This document shows, one piece after another, positions 45,805-55,124 of a stretch of DNA of 64,000 bases. The stretch's first letter is position 1. Every line of letters begins with the position of its first letter. Both the position numbers and the translations under genes were made by a program. The stretch spans positions 31,374 to 95,373 of the forward strand of contig NZ_JBEFNA010000004.1 of the NCBI RefSeq assembly GCF_040199715.1. The letters run 5' to 3'. This stretch comes from Fusobacterium sp. SYSU M8D902 (GTDB taxonomy: Bacteria > Fusobacteriota > Fusobacteriia > Fusobacteriales > Fusobacteriaceae). A model generated the notes under the pieces. That model was not told the origin of the DNA. It worked only from the letters and a program-made list of their open reading frames with translations, and ran no database searches.

Positions 45805-46443
45805 TTATTCATCTAATTCTATACAAGCTTTTTGATACTCCAATTGACTCTCTTGAAATCCCTTTTCTCTGTATGGAAATCTCTTTTCAAACTCTTCTAT
45901 CTCTTCTGGAGTTGCTTCTAAGTCTTTTGAAAACAATACATATCCCGATATCTCTTTTAAAGCTTCAGCATACAAAGGAAGCACTAAAAGCCCCTTATAA
46001 AATTTCATATCTGGCATAGATATGTTATAATTTTTTCCTCCTAAAAAACCATAACTCTTATAGTAGTATGGATAACCTAAAGTCAATATTCCCTTATATC
46101 CTTGCTCCTTTGCCTTCTCAATAGTATATTCTATCAATTTTTTTCCTAGTCCTTGGTTTTGAAATTTTTTAGAGATAAATACAGGTCCAAAAGATATTGT
46201 TTGATGCCTATTTTCTTCAGAATCTACAACTGTTGATAAAGTATAGAAAATTCCACCTTCCACTTGACCATCAACCTCTATTATATAAGTTAAATCCTTT
46301 ATAAGATCTGAACTCTTATGTAATTTATTAATGATCGTAGGAATATCTGTTCCTGGAAAATATAGATCCCAAAAAGCATCTCTTGCTATCTCTATAACTC
46401 TTTCATAATCTCTTTCTTCTTCTTTTCTTATAATTGTATCCAT
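45805..46443 (-). CDS. GNAT family N-acetyltransferase (YhbS-like)
   Basis: This 212-residue acetyltransferase has a normal GNAT domain. The acetyl-CoA loop QNQGLGKKLIEYTIEKAKEQ near residue 97 fits the Q/R-x-x-G-x-G/A pattern, and GYPYYYKSYGF near residue 123 is the following strand and helix. The C-terminal 70 residues form an extension ending in a glutamate-rich helical tail. The acceptor is unknown. It stands alone, convergent with the rnf operon and divergent from the TRAP operon. Confidence 0.88.
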   Translation of the reverse strand: MDTIIRKEEERDYERVIEIARDAFWDLYFPGTDIPTIINKLHKSSDLIKDLTYIIEVDGQVEGGIFYTLSTVVDSEENRHQTISFGPVFISKKFQNQGLGKKLIEYTIEKAKEQGYKGILTLGYPYYYKSYGFLGGKNYNISMPDMKFYKGLLVLPLYAEALKEISGYVLFSKDLEATPEEIEEFEKRFPYREKGFQESQLEYQKACIELDE

Positions 46444-46574
46444 TATCTTCCTTCATAATATTCTTCTCTAATTAATGAGTATTATACCATAATTTAAAAA
46501 TTCTATAAACAGAACAATTATTTTTAAATTACGTTACTTTTTCTAACTCGTTATTTCACATGATTGTATATAGA

Positions 46575-46603
46575 ATTTAACGTTTTATTAACGAACGTTA
46601 AAT
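46575..46603. promoter_or_regulatory. inverted repeats upstream of the TRAP promoter
   Basis: Three TTAACG half sites occur here: direct at 46577-46582 and 46588-46593, and inverted at 46596-46601. The outer pair forms ATTTAACG-N13-CGTTAAAT. The group ends 34 bases upstream of the -35 box, where an activator or CRP-like protein could bind. Confidence 0.5.
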
Positions 46604-46636
46604 ATTTTTTTAAATTGTTTTTTTATTAAATATATA

Positions 46637-46701
46637 TTGACATTAATATCAAAAAGTATTATACTATTATTGTTCTTAATTACAAACTTGTTCTTAATTA
46701 C
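46637..46701 (+). promoter_or_regulatory. consensus promoter and duplicated operator of the TRAP operon
   Basis: TTGACA (46637-46642) is 17 bases from TATACT (46660-46665), a near-consensus promoter. Directly after it the 14-base sequence TTGTTCTTAATTAC is repeated exactly at 46670-46683 and 46688-46701, 18 bases apart. This covers the predicted start site, so repressor control is likely. Confidence 0.8.
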
Positions 46702-46720
46702 GAAAAAAGGGGAGGCAAAT

Positions 46721-47731
46721 ATGAAAAAAATATTAATTTTAGGAAGTTTAATTCTTATGGGAATGTTTACTGGATGTTCTGATGATAAAAAGGAGGAAAA
46801 AAGTGAAACTGCAAAAGTTAAAACACAAGTTTTAAAAGTTGCTTTTAACCAGTCTGAAAAACATCCTCAATACAAGGCTTTAGAAGAATTCAGTAAAGAG
46901 TTAGAGGCTCAAACAAATGGTGCTTATAAATTAGAAATATCACCTAATGAATTATTAGGAGATCAAAGAGCTACTGCTGAACTTGTACAAAATGGAGTTA
47001 TTCAAATGTCTGTTGTTGGTAACCCTGTAGTTGAAAGTTTTAATAAAGACTTTGCTGTAATTGGTTTACCATATCTTTATGATAGCTTAGAGCATCAGAA
47101 AAAAGTATTTCTATCTGATGTTTTAGATCCATTATTTAAATCAACTACTTCAAGTGGATTTGAAGTTATAGGAGCTTTCACTGCTGGTGCTAGATGTCTA
47201 TATACTAATAAACCTATGACTCAACCTTCTGATCTTAAAGGATATAAATTTAGAGTTATGCAATCTGATACTATGAAAAAAATGGTTGATTATATGGGTG
47301 GAGTAGGAACACCTATGGGACAAGGAGAAGTTTATACTGCTGTTCAACAAGGAGTTATTGAAGGTGGAGAAAACAATGAAGTTACTTATGTTGATTTAAA
47401 ACACTATGAAATTGCGCCATATTTTTCATATACTAACCACTTAATGGTTCCAGATTTAATTATTGTTAACGAAAAATTCTATAATGGAATGACTCCTGAA
47501 AATAAAAAAATATTTGATGATTTGATGAAAAAAACTATAGAAAAAGAGTTTGAAGTATGGAGTGAAAATGTTGAAACTGCTAAAAAAATAGCTATTGATA
47601 ATGGAGCTCAATTTATAGAAGTTGATATTAAACCTTTCCAAGAAAGAGTTAAACCTTTACAAGATGAAGTTGCAAATATTTCTGATATGACTAAAAAAAT
47701 CTATACTGATGTTAGAGCTTTAGCAAATTAA
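46721..47731 (+). CDS. dctP: TRAP transporter substrate-binding lipoprotein (DctP/YiaO type)
   Basis: ATG 46721 follows GGGGAGG. The 336-residue protein has a lipoprotein signal with lipobox FTGC (cysteine at residue 19), so it is anchored outside the inner membrane. The mature part is a DctP fold: LKVAFNQSEKHPQYKALEEF, ISPNELLGDQRATAELVQNG, and LKGYKFRVMQSDTMKKM with the conserved carboxylate-binding arginine. QQGVIEGGENNEVTY near residue 210 is also typical. It captures an organic or sugar acid for the DctQM permease encoded next. Substrate is not certain; 2,3-diketogulonate-type acids are possible given the ascorbate genes next door. Confidence 0.92.
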   Translation: MKKILILGSLILMGMFTGCSDDKKEEKSETAKVKTQVLKVAFNQSEKHPQYKALEEFSKELEAQTNGAYKLEISPNELLGDQRATAELVQNGVIQMSVVGNPVVESFNKDFAVIGLPYLYDSLEHQKKVFLSDVLDPLFKSTTSSGFEVIGAFTAGARCLYTNKPMTQPSDLKGYKFRVMQSDTMKKMVDYMGGVGTPMGQGEVYTAVQQGVIEGGENNEVTYVDLKHYEIAPYFSYTNHLMVPDLIIVNEKFYNGMTPENKKIFDDLMKKTIEKEFEVWSENVETAKKIAIDNGAQFIEVDIKPFQERVKPLQDEVANISDMTKKIYTDVRALAN

Positions 47732-47750
47732 ATAATTTAAGGAGAAAATA

Positions 47751-48221
47751 ATGGAGTGTATAAAAAATATACTTGATAAAATAATTGAAATTTTCTGTAT
47801 TGTTATTTTAGGAGTAATGACACTTTTGGTTACTTGGCAAGTTATAACTAGATATTTTTTCAATAATCCTAGTGTTGTTACAGAACAAACTTCTCAATAT
47901 CTTTTTGTTTGGCTTGTTATGTATGGATCTGCCTATGTTTTTGGAAAAAGAGAACATATGCAAATTTCATTTGTTAGAGATTTATCTCCTAAAAATTTGA
48001 GAAAATTCATTGATATTTTTCAAGAAATTATTATAACTATATTCGTAATAGGTGTTATGGTTTATGGTGGATATTTTACCACTCTTAAACAGATGGGACA
48101 AACAGATGCTGCACTACAAATTCCTATGGGAGTAGTGTATTCAGCTGTTCCTATTAGTGGTGTTATCATTATATTTTATGCTATTTATAATATTAAAACT
48201 CTAATTAGAAAAAAATATTAG
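47751..48221 (+). CDS. dctQ: TRAP transporter small permease DctQ
   Basis: This 156-residue membrane protein has four helices and the family pattern VTWQVITRYFFNNPSVVTEQ near residue 30 followed by the SQYLFVWLVMYGSAYVFGKR segment, typical of DctQ/YiaM. It forms the permease together with the large subunit downstream and is needed for sodium-driven uptake. It follows dctP by 19 bases and precedes dctM by 20 bases. Confidence 0.92.
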   Translation: MECIKNILDKIIEIFCIVILGVMTLLVTWQVITRYFFNNPSVVTEQTSQYLFVWLVMYGSAYVFGKREHMQISFVRDLSPKNLRKFIDIFQEIIITIFVIGVMVYGGYFTTLKQMGQTDAALQIPMGVVYSAVPISGVIIIFYAIYNIKTLIRKKY

Positions 48222-48241
48222 AGGTTCAAAAGGAGAGATTT

Positions 48242-49549
48242 ATGGATTTGGCAGTACAAGTTGGCTTAATAATTTTTGTTACTTTGATAATTTGTTTAAC
48301 ATTGGGAGTCCCTATCAGTATTAGTATTGGACTTTCTTCAACTTTGGCAATGTTAGTTGTATTACCATTTGATGGAGCTATGATTACTTCTGCCCAAAGA
48401 GTTTTTATTGGAACAAATTCTTTTTCTCTTTTAGCTATACCATTTTTTATACTAGCTGGAAATATTATGAATACTGGTGGAATTGCTATTAGATTAATTA
48501 ATTGTGCAAAATTATTGGGTAGTAAATTTTACGGTCCATTAGCTCAAGCAAATGTAGTAGCTAATATGTTATTTGGAGCTATTAGTGGTTCTGGAGTTGC
48601 TGCTGCTGCTGCTGTTGGTGGAACTATTGGTCCTATTCAAGAAAAAGAAGGCTATGATAAAAAATACAGTGCTGCTGTAAATATTTGTTCTGCTCCTACA
48701 GGAATGTTGATTCCTCCTAGTAATACTTTGATTGTTTATTCAACTGTTGCTGGTAGTGTATCAGTTTCAGCTCTTTTTATAGCAGGTTATTTACCTGGTA
48801 TTTTATGGGGAATTGGAATAATGATTGTAGCAGCTCTCATGGCTAGAAAATTAAAATATAAATCAGAAACTAAAAATAATTTTCAAACTATTTTAAAAGT
48901 TGTTTTTGATGCTATTCCTAGTTTACTACTTATTATTATAGTTATTGGTGGTATTTTAAAAGGAATATTTACTGCAACTGAGGGATCTGCTATAGCAGTT
49001 GTCTACTCTTTGATACTATCTTTTATATATAGAGAGATGAAGGTTAGTGATTTACCTAAAATATTTTTAAATTCTGCTCAAATGACAGCAATAGTTATCT
49101 TTATGATTGGGGTTTCTTCTATTATGTCTTGGGCTATGGCTTTTGCTCATATTCCACAAAAAATAGCTGAAATTTTACTTGGAATAACTGATAACAAAAT
49201 TATAATACTTATCATTATGAATATTTTACTTTTAATAATAGGTACATTTATGGATCCTACTCCTGCAGTATTAATTTTTACACCAATATTTTTACCAATA
49301 GTTCAAAGCTTTGGAATGACACCAGTTCATTTTGGAATTATGTTAGTTTTCAACTTATGTATTGGAACTATAACTCCACCAGTTGGACCTATATTGTTTA
49401 CTGGTTGTAAAGTAGGAAATGTTACTATTGAAGAAGTTTTTAAATGGTTATTACCTTTTTATATAATAACAATTATTATCTTATTCATTGTTACATTTGT
49501 ACCTGCATTTTCATTATTTTTACCTCAATTATTTGGTTTGATAAAATAA
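48242..49549 (+). CDS. dctM: TRAP transporter large permease DctM
   Basis: This 435-residue protein with about twelve helices is the main permease. Conserved parts are SFSLLAIPFFILAGNIMNTG near residue 60, NMLFGAISGSGVAAAAAVGG near 108, APTGMLIPPSNTLIVYS near 152, and NLCIGTITPPVGPILFTGCK near 375. It uses the sodium gradient to take substrate from DctP. It closes the operon; a strong bidirectional terminator follows. Confidence 0.94.
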   Translation: MDLAVQVGLIIFVTLIICLTLGVPISISIGLSSTLAMLVVLPFDGAMITSAQRVFIGTNSFSLLAIPFFILAGNIMNTGGIAIRLINCAKLLGSKFYGPLAQANVVANMLFGAISGSGVAAAAAVGGTIGPIQEKEGYDKKYSAAVNICSAPTGMLIPPSNTLIVYSTVAGSVSVSALFIAGYLPGILWGIGIMIVAALMARKLKYKSETKNNFQTILKVVFDAIPSLLLIIIVIGGILKGIFTATEGSAIAVVYSLILSFIYREMKVSDLPKIFLNSAQMTAIVIFMIGVSSIMSWAMAFAHIPQKIAEILLGITDNKIIILIIMNILLLIIGTFMDPTPAVLIFTPIFLPIVQSFGMTPVHFGIMLVFNLCIGTITPPVGPILFTGCKVGNVTIEEVFKWLLPFYIITIIILFIVTFVPAFSLFLPQLFGLIK

Positions 49550-49560
49550 TTCTAATATAA

Positions 49561-49592
49561 AAAAAGAGAGAGATTCTTTTCTCTCTCTTTTT
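49561..49592. terminator. bidirectional terminator between TRAP and ascorbate operons
   Basis: AAAAAGAGAGAGA (49561-49573) pairs with TCTCTCTCTTTTT (49580-49592) around a 6-base loop, with T tracts in both directions. The remaining 85 bases before the convergent transketolase gene show no further feature. Confidence 0.85.
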
Positions 49593-49677
49593 ATTTAACT
49601 GTTTTTATATTTTATAAGAGAATTTTTTTGATGATTTTTAGATAATAAATAAACATAAAATATTATATAGTACAATT

Positions 49678-50607
49678 TTATAAATTTTCTTTTATAATTT
49701 CTACAAGTTTTTCACTTGTTAAATTATAGTATTTTAATAATTCAGTTGCTTTACCACTTTGACCAAATTTATCATATATTCCTAATTTTTTTATTTTTGT
49801 AGGATGTATTTCTGATAAATATTCAGATACTGCTGATCCTAATCCTCCTATTATGGAATGTTCTTCTGCTGTAACTATAAATTTAGTCTCTTTAGCTGCT
49901 TTTAATATTGTTTTTTCATCCAATGGTTTTATTGTTCCCATATTAATTACTCTTACAGATACTCCTTCTTTCTCTAAGATATCTGCTGCTTTTAGAGCTT
50001 CTATTGTCATCAATCCTGTAGCCACTATTGTAACATCATTACCTTTTTTTAAAATATTAGCTTTACCTATTTCAAAATTATAAGTAGCTTCATCAAATAT
50101 TGTTTCTACATCTAGTCTTCCCATTCTAATATACACTGGACCATCATACTTAGCTGCTTCAAATATCATTTTTTTGGTTTCTACTGCATCTGCTGGTGAT
50201 AAAACTACCATTCCAGGGATAGATCTCATAAGTGCTATATCTTCTACTGACTGATGAGAACCACCATCTTCTCCTACTGTAATCCCAGCATGAGTAGGAG
50301 CTATTTTAACATTTAATTTTGGATAGGCTATAGAATTTCTTATCTGTTCAAATCCTCTTCCTGCTGCAAACATTGCAAATGTAGATGCAAATACTATTTT
50401 TCCACAACTAGCTAACCCTGCAGCTGTTCCCATCAAATCTGCTTCTGCTATTCCAAGATTAAAATGTCTTTCAGGGAATCTCTCTTTAAATAAATTTGTT
50501 TTTGTTGATTTTGTTAAATCAGCATCCAATACTATAACATCTTTATTTATAGTTCCTAATTCTACTAAAGCTTCCCCATAAGCTTGTCTTGTTGCCTTTT
50601 TACTCAT
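49678..50607 (-). CDS. transketolase, C-terminal subunit
   Basis: This 309-residue half of a split transketolase carries the pyrimidine-binding and C-terminal domains. It has the start ATRQAYGEALVELG, the conserved glutamate region RHFNLGIAEADLMGTAAGLA near residue 48, and GITVGEDGGSHQSVEDIALM near 110. With the N-terminal subunit encoded just upstream (20-base gap) it moves two-carbon units between sugar phosphates. It ends the ascorbate operon, where it would process the xylulose 5-phosphate produced. Confidence 0.93.
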   Translation of the reverse strand: MSKKATRQAYGEALVELGTINKDVIVLDADLTKSTKTNLFKERFPERHFNLGIAEADLMGTAAGLASCGKIVFASTFAMFAAGRGFEQIRNSIAYPKLNVKIAPTHAGITVGEDGGSHQSVEDIALMRSIPGMVVLSPADAVETKKMIFEAAKYDGPVYIRMGRLDVETIFDEATYNFEIGKANILKKGNDVTIVATGLMTIEALKAADILEKEGVSVRVINMGTIKPLDEKTILKAAKETKFIVTAEEHSIIGGLGSAVSEYLSEIHPTKIKKLGIYDKFGQSGKATELLKYYNLTSEKLVEIIKENL

Positions 50608-50627
50608 ATTTTTCCTCCAATTGATGC

Positions 50628-51446
50628 TTAATCTAATAATTCAGCTATAGCTCTATTTTTTTCTTCTAGTGTTGGTGCTGTTCCATGAAATCCACACACA
50701 TTCTCCATAAAAGAAACTCCCTTTCCTTTCACTGTTTTTGCCACTATAACAGTAGGTTTTTCTTTTTCTTTTTTAGCTTTTTCTAATGCATCAAAAATTT
50801 GTTGAAAATTATGTCCATCTATTTGTAAAACATTCCATCCAAATGCTTTCCACTTATCCACTATTGGTTCTATTCCCATTACTTTATCTACTTCACCATC
50901 TATTTGCAAATTATTAAGATCAATAAAAGCACATAAATTATTAAGTTTATAATGAGCAGAAGTCATAGCAGCCTCCCATATTTGTCCCTCTTGTTGCTCT
51001 CCATCTCCCATTATTATATAAACTCTATAATCTTTATTTGATACTTTCCCAGCTAATGCCATTCCATTAGCTACTGATAATCCTTGTCCCAAAGAACCTG
51101 TGGACATATCTATTCCTGGAACTTTTTTCATATCTGGATGTCCCTGTAAAATGGAACCATATTGTCTTAAAGTTTTTAACAATTTCTCGTCAAAATAACC
51201 TCTATTTGCTAATATTGAATATAAGGCAGGTGCTGCATGTCCTTTAGAAAGTACAAATCTATCTCTATTTTCATCCTTAGGTTTTTCAGGATTTATATTT
51301 AGTTCAGAAAAATATAGTGTAGTTAAAATATCTACACATGATAGTGAACCACCTGGATGTCCTGAATTTGCTTCAAATATCATCTCTATTATATCTCGTC
51401 TTACTTTTCTAGCTATTTTTTCTAATTTTTTTATATTTTTTTCCAT
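50628..51446 (-). CDS. transketolase, N-terminal subunit
   Basis: This 272-residue half holds the thiamine-diphosphate pyrophosphate site: GHPGGSLSCVDILTTLYF near residue 28, SKGHAAPALYSILANRG near 66, and the GDGEQQEGQIWEAAMTSAHY motif near 147 that binds magnesium. Split transketolases of this type are common in anaerobes. Together with the C-terminal subunit and the transaldolase-like gene it completes a pentose-phosphate exit for the ascorbate pathway. Confidence 0.94.
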   Translation of the reverse strand: MEKNIKKLEKIARKVRRDIIEMIFEANSGHPGGSLSCVDILTTLYFSELNINPEKPKDENRDRFVLSKGHAAPALYSILANRGYFDEKLLKTLRQYGSILQGHPDMKKVPGIDMSTGSLGQGLSVANGMALAGKVSNKDYRVYIIMGDGEQQEGQIWEAAMTSAHYKLNNLCAFIDLNNLQIDGEVDKVMGIEPIVDKWKAFGWNVLQIDGHNFQQIFDALEKAKKEKEKPTVIVAKTVKGKGVSFMENVCGFHGTAPTLEEKNRAIAELLD

Positions 51447-51468
51447 ATTTTTACCTCAACTTTATTTT

Positions 51469-52113
51469 TTACTTAACTGCATTTTCCCAATCTTTCAAAA
51501 ACTTTTCAATTCCTCTATCTGTCAATTCATGTTTTGTCATAGCAATTAAAGTATTATATGGAATAGTTGCTATATGTGCTCCTGCCTTTGCAGCTTCTTT
51601 TACATGCCATGGATTTCTCACACTAGCTGCTATTATCTCCGTTTTTATACCATGTTTATCAAAAATTGTTGAAATATCTGAGATTAACTCTTCACTACTA
51701 ATTCCTATATCATCTAATCTCCCTAAAAATGGGCTCACATATGTTGCTCCTGCTCTTGCAGCTAATAAAGCTTGTGAAGCACTAAATATCAATGTTACAT
51801 TTGTTTTTATTTTCATAGATGTCAATTTTTTACAAGCTTTTAACCCTTCAATTGTCATTGGTATTTTTATAACAATATTTCTATTTAGCTCTGCTAAAGG
51901 AATCGCCTCTTCTACCATTTTATCTGCTTCTAACGAAACTACTTCAGCACTTATTGGACCATCAATTATTTCTGTTATCTCCTTTATAACCTCTTTAAAA
52001 TTTCTTTTTTCTCTAGCTATTAAACTAGGATTTGTAGTTACACCACAAATTACACCCATTTCATTAGCGTTTTTTATTTCTTCTATATTTGCAGTATCTA
52101 TGAAGATTTTCAT
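51469..52113 (-). CDS. transaldolase / fructose-6-phosphate aldolase family
   Basis: This 214-residue enzyme belongs to the small transaldolase family (TalC/FSA). Visible parts are [36 protein letters not shown], the Schiff-base lysine near residue 84 in [19 protein letters not shown] context (KTNVTLIF), and [15 protein letters not shown]. Members act either as transaldolase or as fructose 6-phosphate aldolase; which applies is not decided by sequence inspection. Encoded between ulaF and the transketolase genes, transaldolase activity would fit best. Confidence 0.9.
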   Translation of the reverse strand: MKIFIDTANIEEIKNANEMGVICGVTTNPSLIAREKRNFKEVIKEITEIIDGPISAEVVSLEADKMVEEAIPLAELNRNIVIKIPMTIEGLKACKKLTSMKIKTNVTLIFSASQALLAARAGATYVSPFLGRLDDIGISSEELISDISTIFDKHGIKTEIIAASVRNPWHVKEAAKAGAHIATIPYNTLIAMTKHELTDRGIEKFLKDWENAVK

Positions 52114-52125
52114 TATTATCTCCTC

Positions 52126-52821
52126 CTATTTTTGTCCATAATATGAATTAACTCCATGCTTTCTTAAAAAATGTTTATTTAATAACTCATTTTGCATAGA
52201 ATTTATATTTTTATTTAAAATTTCTGTATTATATGCCATTTTAGCTAATTCTTCTAATACAACAGAATTATGTACTGCTTCTTCTGGTGTTTTTCCCCAA
52301 GTAAATGGTCCATGTGAATAAACAAGTACACCAGGCATATTATCTGGATTTATTTTTTCTTTTTCAAATGTTTCAACTATTACTTTTCCTGTTTCTAATT
52401 CATAATTTCCATCTATTTCTACTTGAGTCATTTTTCTAGTACAAGGAATGCTTCCATAAAAATAGTCTGCATGTGTAGTTCCATAAGCTGGAATATCTCT
52501 ACCAGCTTGTGCCCAAATAGTAGCCCATGAAGAATGAGTATGAACTACACTTCCTATATTTAAAAATTTTCTATACAATTCTAAATGCGTTGGTGTATCT
52601 GATGATGGTTTTAATTTTCCTTCGACTATATTTCCATCTAAATCTATAACTACTAAATCCTCAATTGACATATGATCATATTCTACTCCACTTGGTTTAA
52701 TTACTACTAGTCCCTTTTCTCTATCTATTCCACTTACATTTCCCCAAGTATATGTCACTAAATTTCTTTTAGGTAATTCTAAGTTAGCTTTTAAAACTTC
52801 TTCTTTTAATTTTTCTAACAT
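52126..52821 (-). CDS. ulaF: L-ribulose-5-phosphate 4-epimerase (UlaF/AraD)
   Basis: This 231-residue class II aldolase-like epimerase converts L-ribulose 5-phosphate to D-xylulose 5-phosphate. Zinc and substrate motifs are present: [21 protein letters not shown] near residue 25, the segment [16 protein letters not shown] with two zinc histidines, and [20 protein letters not shown] near residue 168 with the third. Its start overlaps the end of ulaE by 7 bases. In this operon it makes the last ascorbate-specific step. Confidence 0.95.
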   Translation of the reverse strand: MLEKLKEEVLKANLELPKRNLVTYTWGNVSGIDREKGLVVIKPSGVEYDHMSIEDLVVIDLDGNIVEGKLKPSSDTPTHLELYRKFLNIGSVVHTHSSWATIWAQAGRDIPAYGTTHADYFYGSIPCTRKMTQVEIDGNYELETGKVIVETFEKEKINPDNMPGVLVYSHGPFTWGKTPEEAVHNSVVLEELAKMAYNTEILNKNINSMQNELLNKHFLRKHGVNSYYGQK

Positions 52822-53684
52822 ATGTATCCACCCTTTTTCATTTTATCTTCTATCCACTCTTTAGCCTTTTTTATCTCTTCTAAAGGATTTTCACTTTTTT
52901 CTGTCCACATTTCTATTAATAATGGTCCTGTATAATTCAACTCCTTTAGCACTTTAAATAACTCAATAAAATCTACACACCCTTCTCCAAAAGGAACATC
53001 TTTAAATTTTCCTGGAAAATCAGGTGTTACTGCTAAAGTATCCTTCAAATGTATTGCACTTATTTGTCCTTTTCCTTTTATTAATTGCATTCTTACATTA
53101 TTTCCCCAAGCAGTTAAATTTCCTATATCTGGATATACAGTCAAAAATGGTGACTTTAACTCTTGAGCTAATTCTAAATATTTAGGAATAGAGTTCATAA
53201 ATGGATGATCCATAATTTCTATCGAAAGCATTACATTTGCTTGTTCTGCCCATTTTAAAGATTGTTTCATTCCTTCAATATACAATTTCTTGGTATTCTC
53301 ATTACTCTTTTCATAGTAAACATCATACCCTGCCATCTGTATATTTCTAATTCCTAAATCACTTGCCAATTCTATAGCTTTTTTCATTAATTCTAAAGAT
53401 TTTTTTCTTATCTCTTCATTTTCACTTCCCAAAGGAAATCTTCTATGCCCACTAAAACACATTGAAGGTACTCTAACTCCTGTTTCTAATACTGCTAAAA
53501 CAAATTCCTTTCTTTCATCTAAGGACCAATCCAATCTTGCTAATCTCTCATCTGTTTCATCTATTGAAATTTCAACAAAATCAAACCCTAACTCTTTAGC
53601 ATACTCTAATCTTTTTCTCCAAGTTATATTTTTAGGAAGTGCTTTTTCATATATTCCAAGAGGAAATTTATCCAATTTATACAT
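52815..53684 (-). CDS. ulaE: L-xylulose-5-phosphate 3-epimerase UlaE
   Basis: This 289-residue TIM-barrel enzyme of the xylose-isomerase-like family converts L-xylulose 5-phosphate to L-ribulose 5-phosphate. It begins [20 protein letters not shown], close to UlaE/SgbU, and has [20 protein letters not shown] near residue 33, [19 protein letters not shown] near 76 and [14 protein letters not shown] near 152. The acidic and histidine metal ligands (Glu154, Asp185, His211 region, Glu251) are in place. It lies directly after ulaD, 3 bases apart. Confidence 0.95.
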   Translation of the reverse strand: MYKLDKFPLGIYEKALPKNITWRKRLEYAKELGFDFVEISIDETDERLARLDWSLDERKEFVLAVLETGVRVPSMCFSGHRRFPLGSENEEIRKKSLELMKKAIELASDLGIRNIQMAGYDVYYEKSNENTKKLYIEGMKQSLKWAEQANVMLSIEIMDHPFMNSIPKYLELAQELKSPFLTVYPDIGNLTAWGNNVRMQLIKGKGQISAIHLKDTLAVTPDFPGKFKDVPFGEGCVDFIELFKVLKELNYTGPLLIEMWTEKSENPLEEIKKAKEWIEDKMKKGGYIC

Positions 53685-53687
53685 AAA

Positions 53688-54323
53688 TTACCCCCAAATT
53701 CTCTTAATTTCTTCTTTCCATTTATTAGCTTCTTCTCTAGGATTTTCTGCATCTCTTAAAGATCTACCAGCTATAAAACAGTATATATTCATTCCTTTAA
53801 ATAATTTTAATGTCTCTAACTCTAATCCACCTGTTACAGAGACTTTAAATCCCATATCTATCAATCCTTGAACTTTATCTAAATCTTTTTTCCCCCAAGT
53901 TTCTCCAGCTAATAATGCATCTCTACTTTGGTGATATACTACTTGTGATAATCCTGCTTCTTTCCATTGTTTTGCATGTTCATATGTCCAATCTCCATAT
54001 AGTTCAACTTGTAAATCATCCATCTCTTTTAAAGCTGCTTTCATTGTTGGAATTGTTGCTGAACATATTACAGTCATCCAGTTAGCTCCTGCATTTTTAC
54101 AGTTTTTAGCTACTGTTCCTCCCGCATCTGCACATTTAGTATCTGCTAATATGATCTTATTTGGAAATAGTGCTCTCAAACATCTCACTGCTTCCATCCC
54201 TTCTTGTAAACATAAAATTGTTCCTGCTTCTACCACATCAACTACTTCTCCTAAAATGTTAGCTGATTTTATGGCATCACTTAATGTATTATTATCTAAA
54301 GCTACTTGCAATAATGGTTTCAT
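53688..54323 (-). CDS. ulaD: 3-keto-L-gulonate-6-phosphate decarboxylase UlaD
   Basis: This 211-residue member of the orotidine-phosphate-decarboxylase suprafamily converts 3-keto-L-gulonate 6-phosphate to L-xylulose 5-phosphate and carbon dioxide. Signature segments are LQVALDNNTLSDAIKSA at the start, VVDVVEAGTILCLQEGMEAV near residue 28, ILADTKCADAGG near 58 with the Asp-x-Lys-x-x-Asp motif, and VYHQSRDALLAGETWG near 128. It is the committed ascorbate step in the operon. Confidence 0.95.
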   Translation of the reverse strand: MKPLLQVALDNNTLSDAIKSANILGEVVDVVEAGTILCLQEGMEAVRCLRALFPNKIILADTKCADAGGTVAKNCKNAGANWMTVICSATIPTMKAALKEMDDLQVELYGDWTYEHAKQWKEAGLSQVVYHQSRDALLAGETWGKKDLDKVQGLIDMGFKVSVTGGLELETLKLFKGMNIYCFIAGRSLRDAENPREEANKWKEEIKRIWG

Positions 54324-54340
54324 TTATAACCTCCTATAAT

Positions 54341-54790
54341 CTAACGTATTAAATTTAAAATTTCTTCTGGATTTTTTGCTAATTTTATTTTCTCTATATT
54401 ATTTTCCTCTTCAAATAAGTCTGCAACCTGAACAATTCCAAATTCATTATGATTCTCAGCACTTGTTGCTGCAAGAGTTATTAGTATATATACCTCTTCC
54501 TTTGCTCCATCTTTTTCAAAAACTACTGGTTCTTTTAATGTTATTAGGCTAAAAGAATCTTTTATTACTCCTGCTTCTGGTCTTGCATGAGGCATTGCAA
54601 CTCCTGGAATAATTATATAATATGGTCCATATTTTTGAGTATTCTCAACAATTGCATGATAATAATCTTCTGTTATTGCACCACTTTTCTCTAATAAATT
54701 TGTTCCAAGCTTTATAGCATCTTTCCAATCCTTAGCTTCACATTGTAAAGAGATTGAATTATTTTCAATTAAGGCTTCCTTTAAATTCAT
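54341..54790 (-). CDS. ulaC: ascorbate PTS EIIA component
   Basis: This 149-residue fructose/mannitol-type EIIA has its phosphorylated histidine in GVAMPHARPEAGVIKDSFSL near residue 69. It receives phosphate from HPr and passes it to UlaB. A second EIIA-like domain with the same FPHAKSE motif is fused to the regulator at 57738-59741, so UlaC may also signal to it. Gene spacing to ulaB is 13 bases. Confidence 0.93.
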   Translation of the reverse strand: MNLKEALIENNSISLQCEAKDWKDAIKLGTNLLEKSGAITEDYYHAIVENTQKYGPYYIIIPGVAMPHARPEAGVIKDSFSLITLKEPVVFEKDGAKEEVYILITLAATSAENHNEFGIVQVADLFEEENNIEKIKLAKNPEEILNLIR

Positions 54791-54803
54791 AGTAGTCCTC
54801 CAT

Positions 54804-55082
54804 TTATTTCAATTTTTCGAGTATTTTTTGTTCCATCTCTTTTACGTCTAATATATTTTTTAAGGCTATAATTTTAGTCTTTGATGTTTCTTTTAACTGT
54901 GAAGCTAGATGTACAGAAGCAATCACTAAATCATATCCTCCCAATGAAGTTTTAGCTTGTCCTATACTACAATTTTCACATACTGCTTGAATTTTATTTT
55001 TATCTAAAATATTTTTTGCTTTTAATTTCATTAATGTACTTGTTCCCATTCCATTTCCACAAACCGCCAATAATTTTATCAT
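54804..55082 (-). CDS. ulaB: ascorbate PTS EIIB component
   Basis: This 92-residue EIIB begins MIKLLAVCGNGMGTSTLMKL with the phosphorylated Cys8 in the P-loop-like CGNGMGTS motif. It transfers phosphate to incoming ascorbate at the EIIC. Size and position between ulaA and ulaC match the standard ulaABC set. Confidence 0.94.
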   Translation of the reverse strand: MIKLLAVCGNGMGTSTLMKLKAKNILDKNKIQAVCENCSIGQAKTSLGGYDLVIASVHLASQLKETSKTKIIALKNILDVKEMEQKILEKLK

Positions 55083-55124
55083 ATATATCTCCTCCTAAAT
55101 TTTCATTCTCTAATCTTCTCTTTT

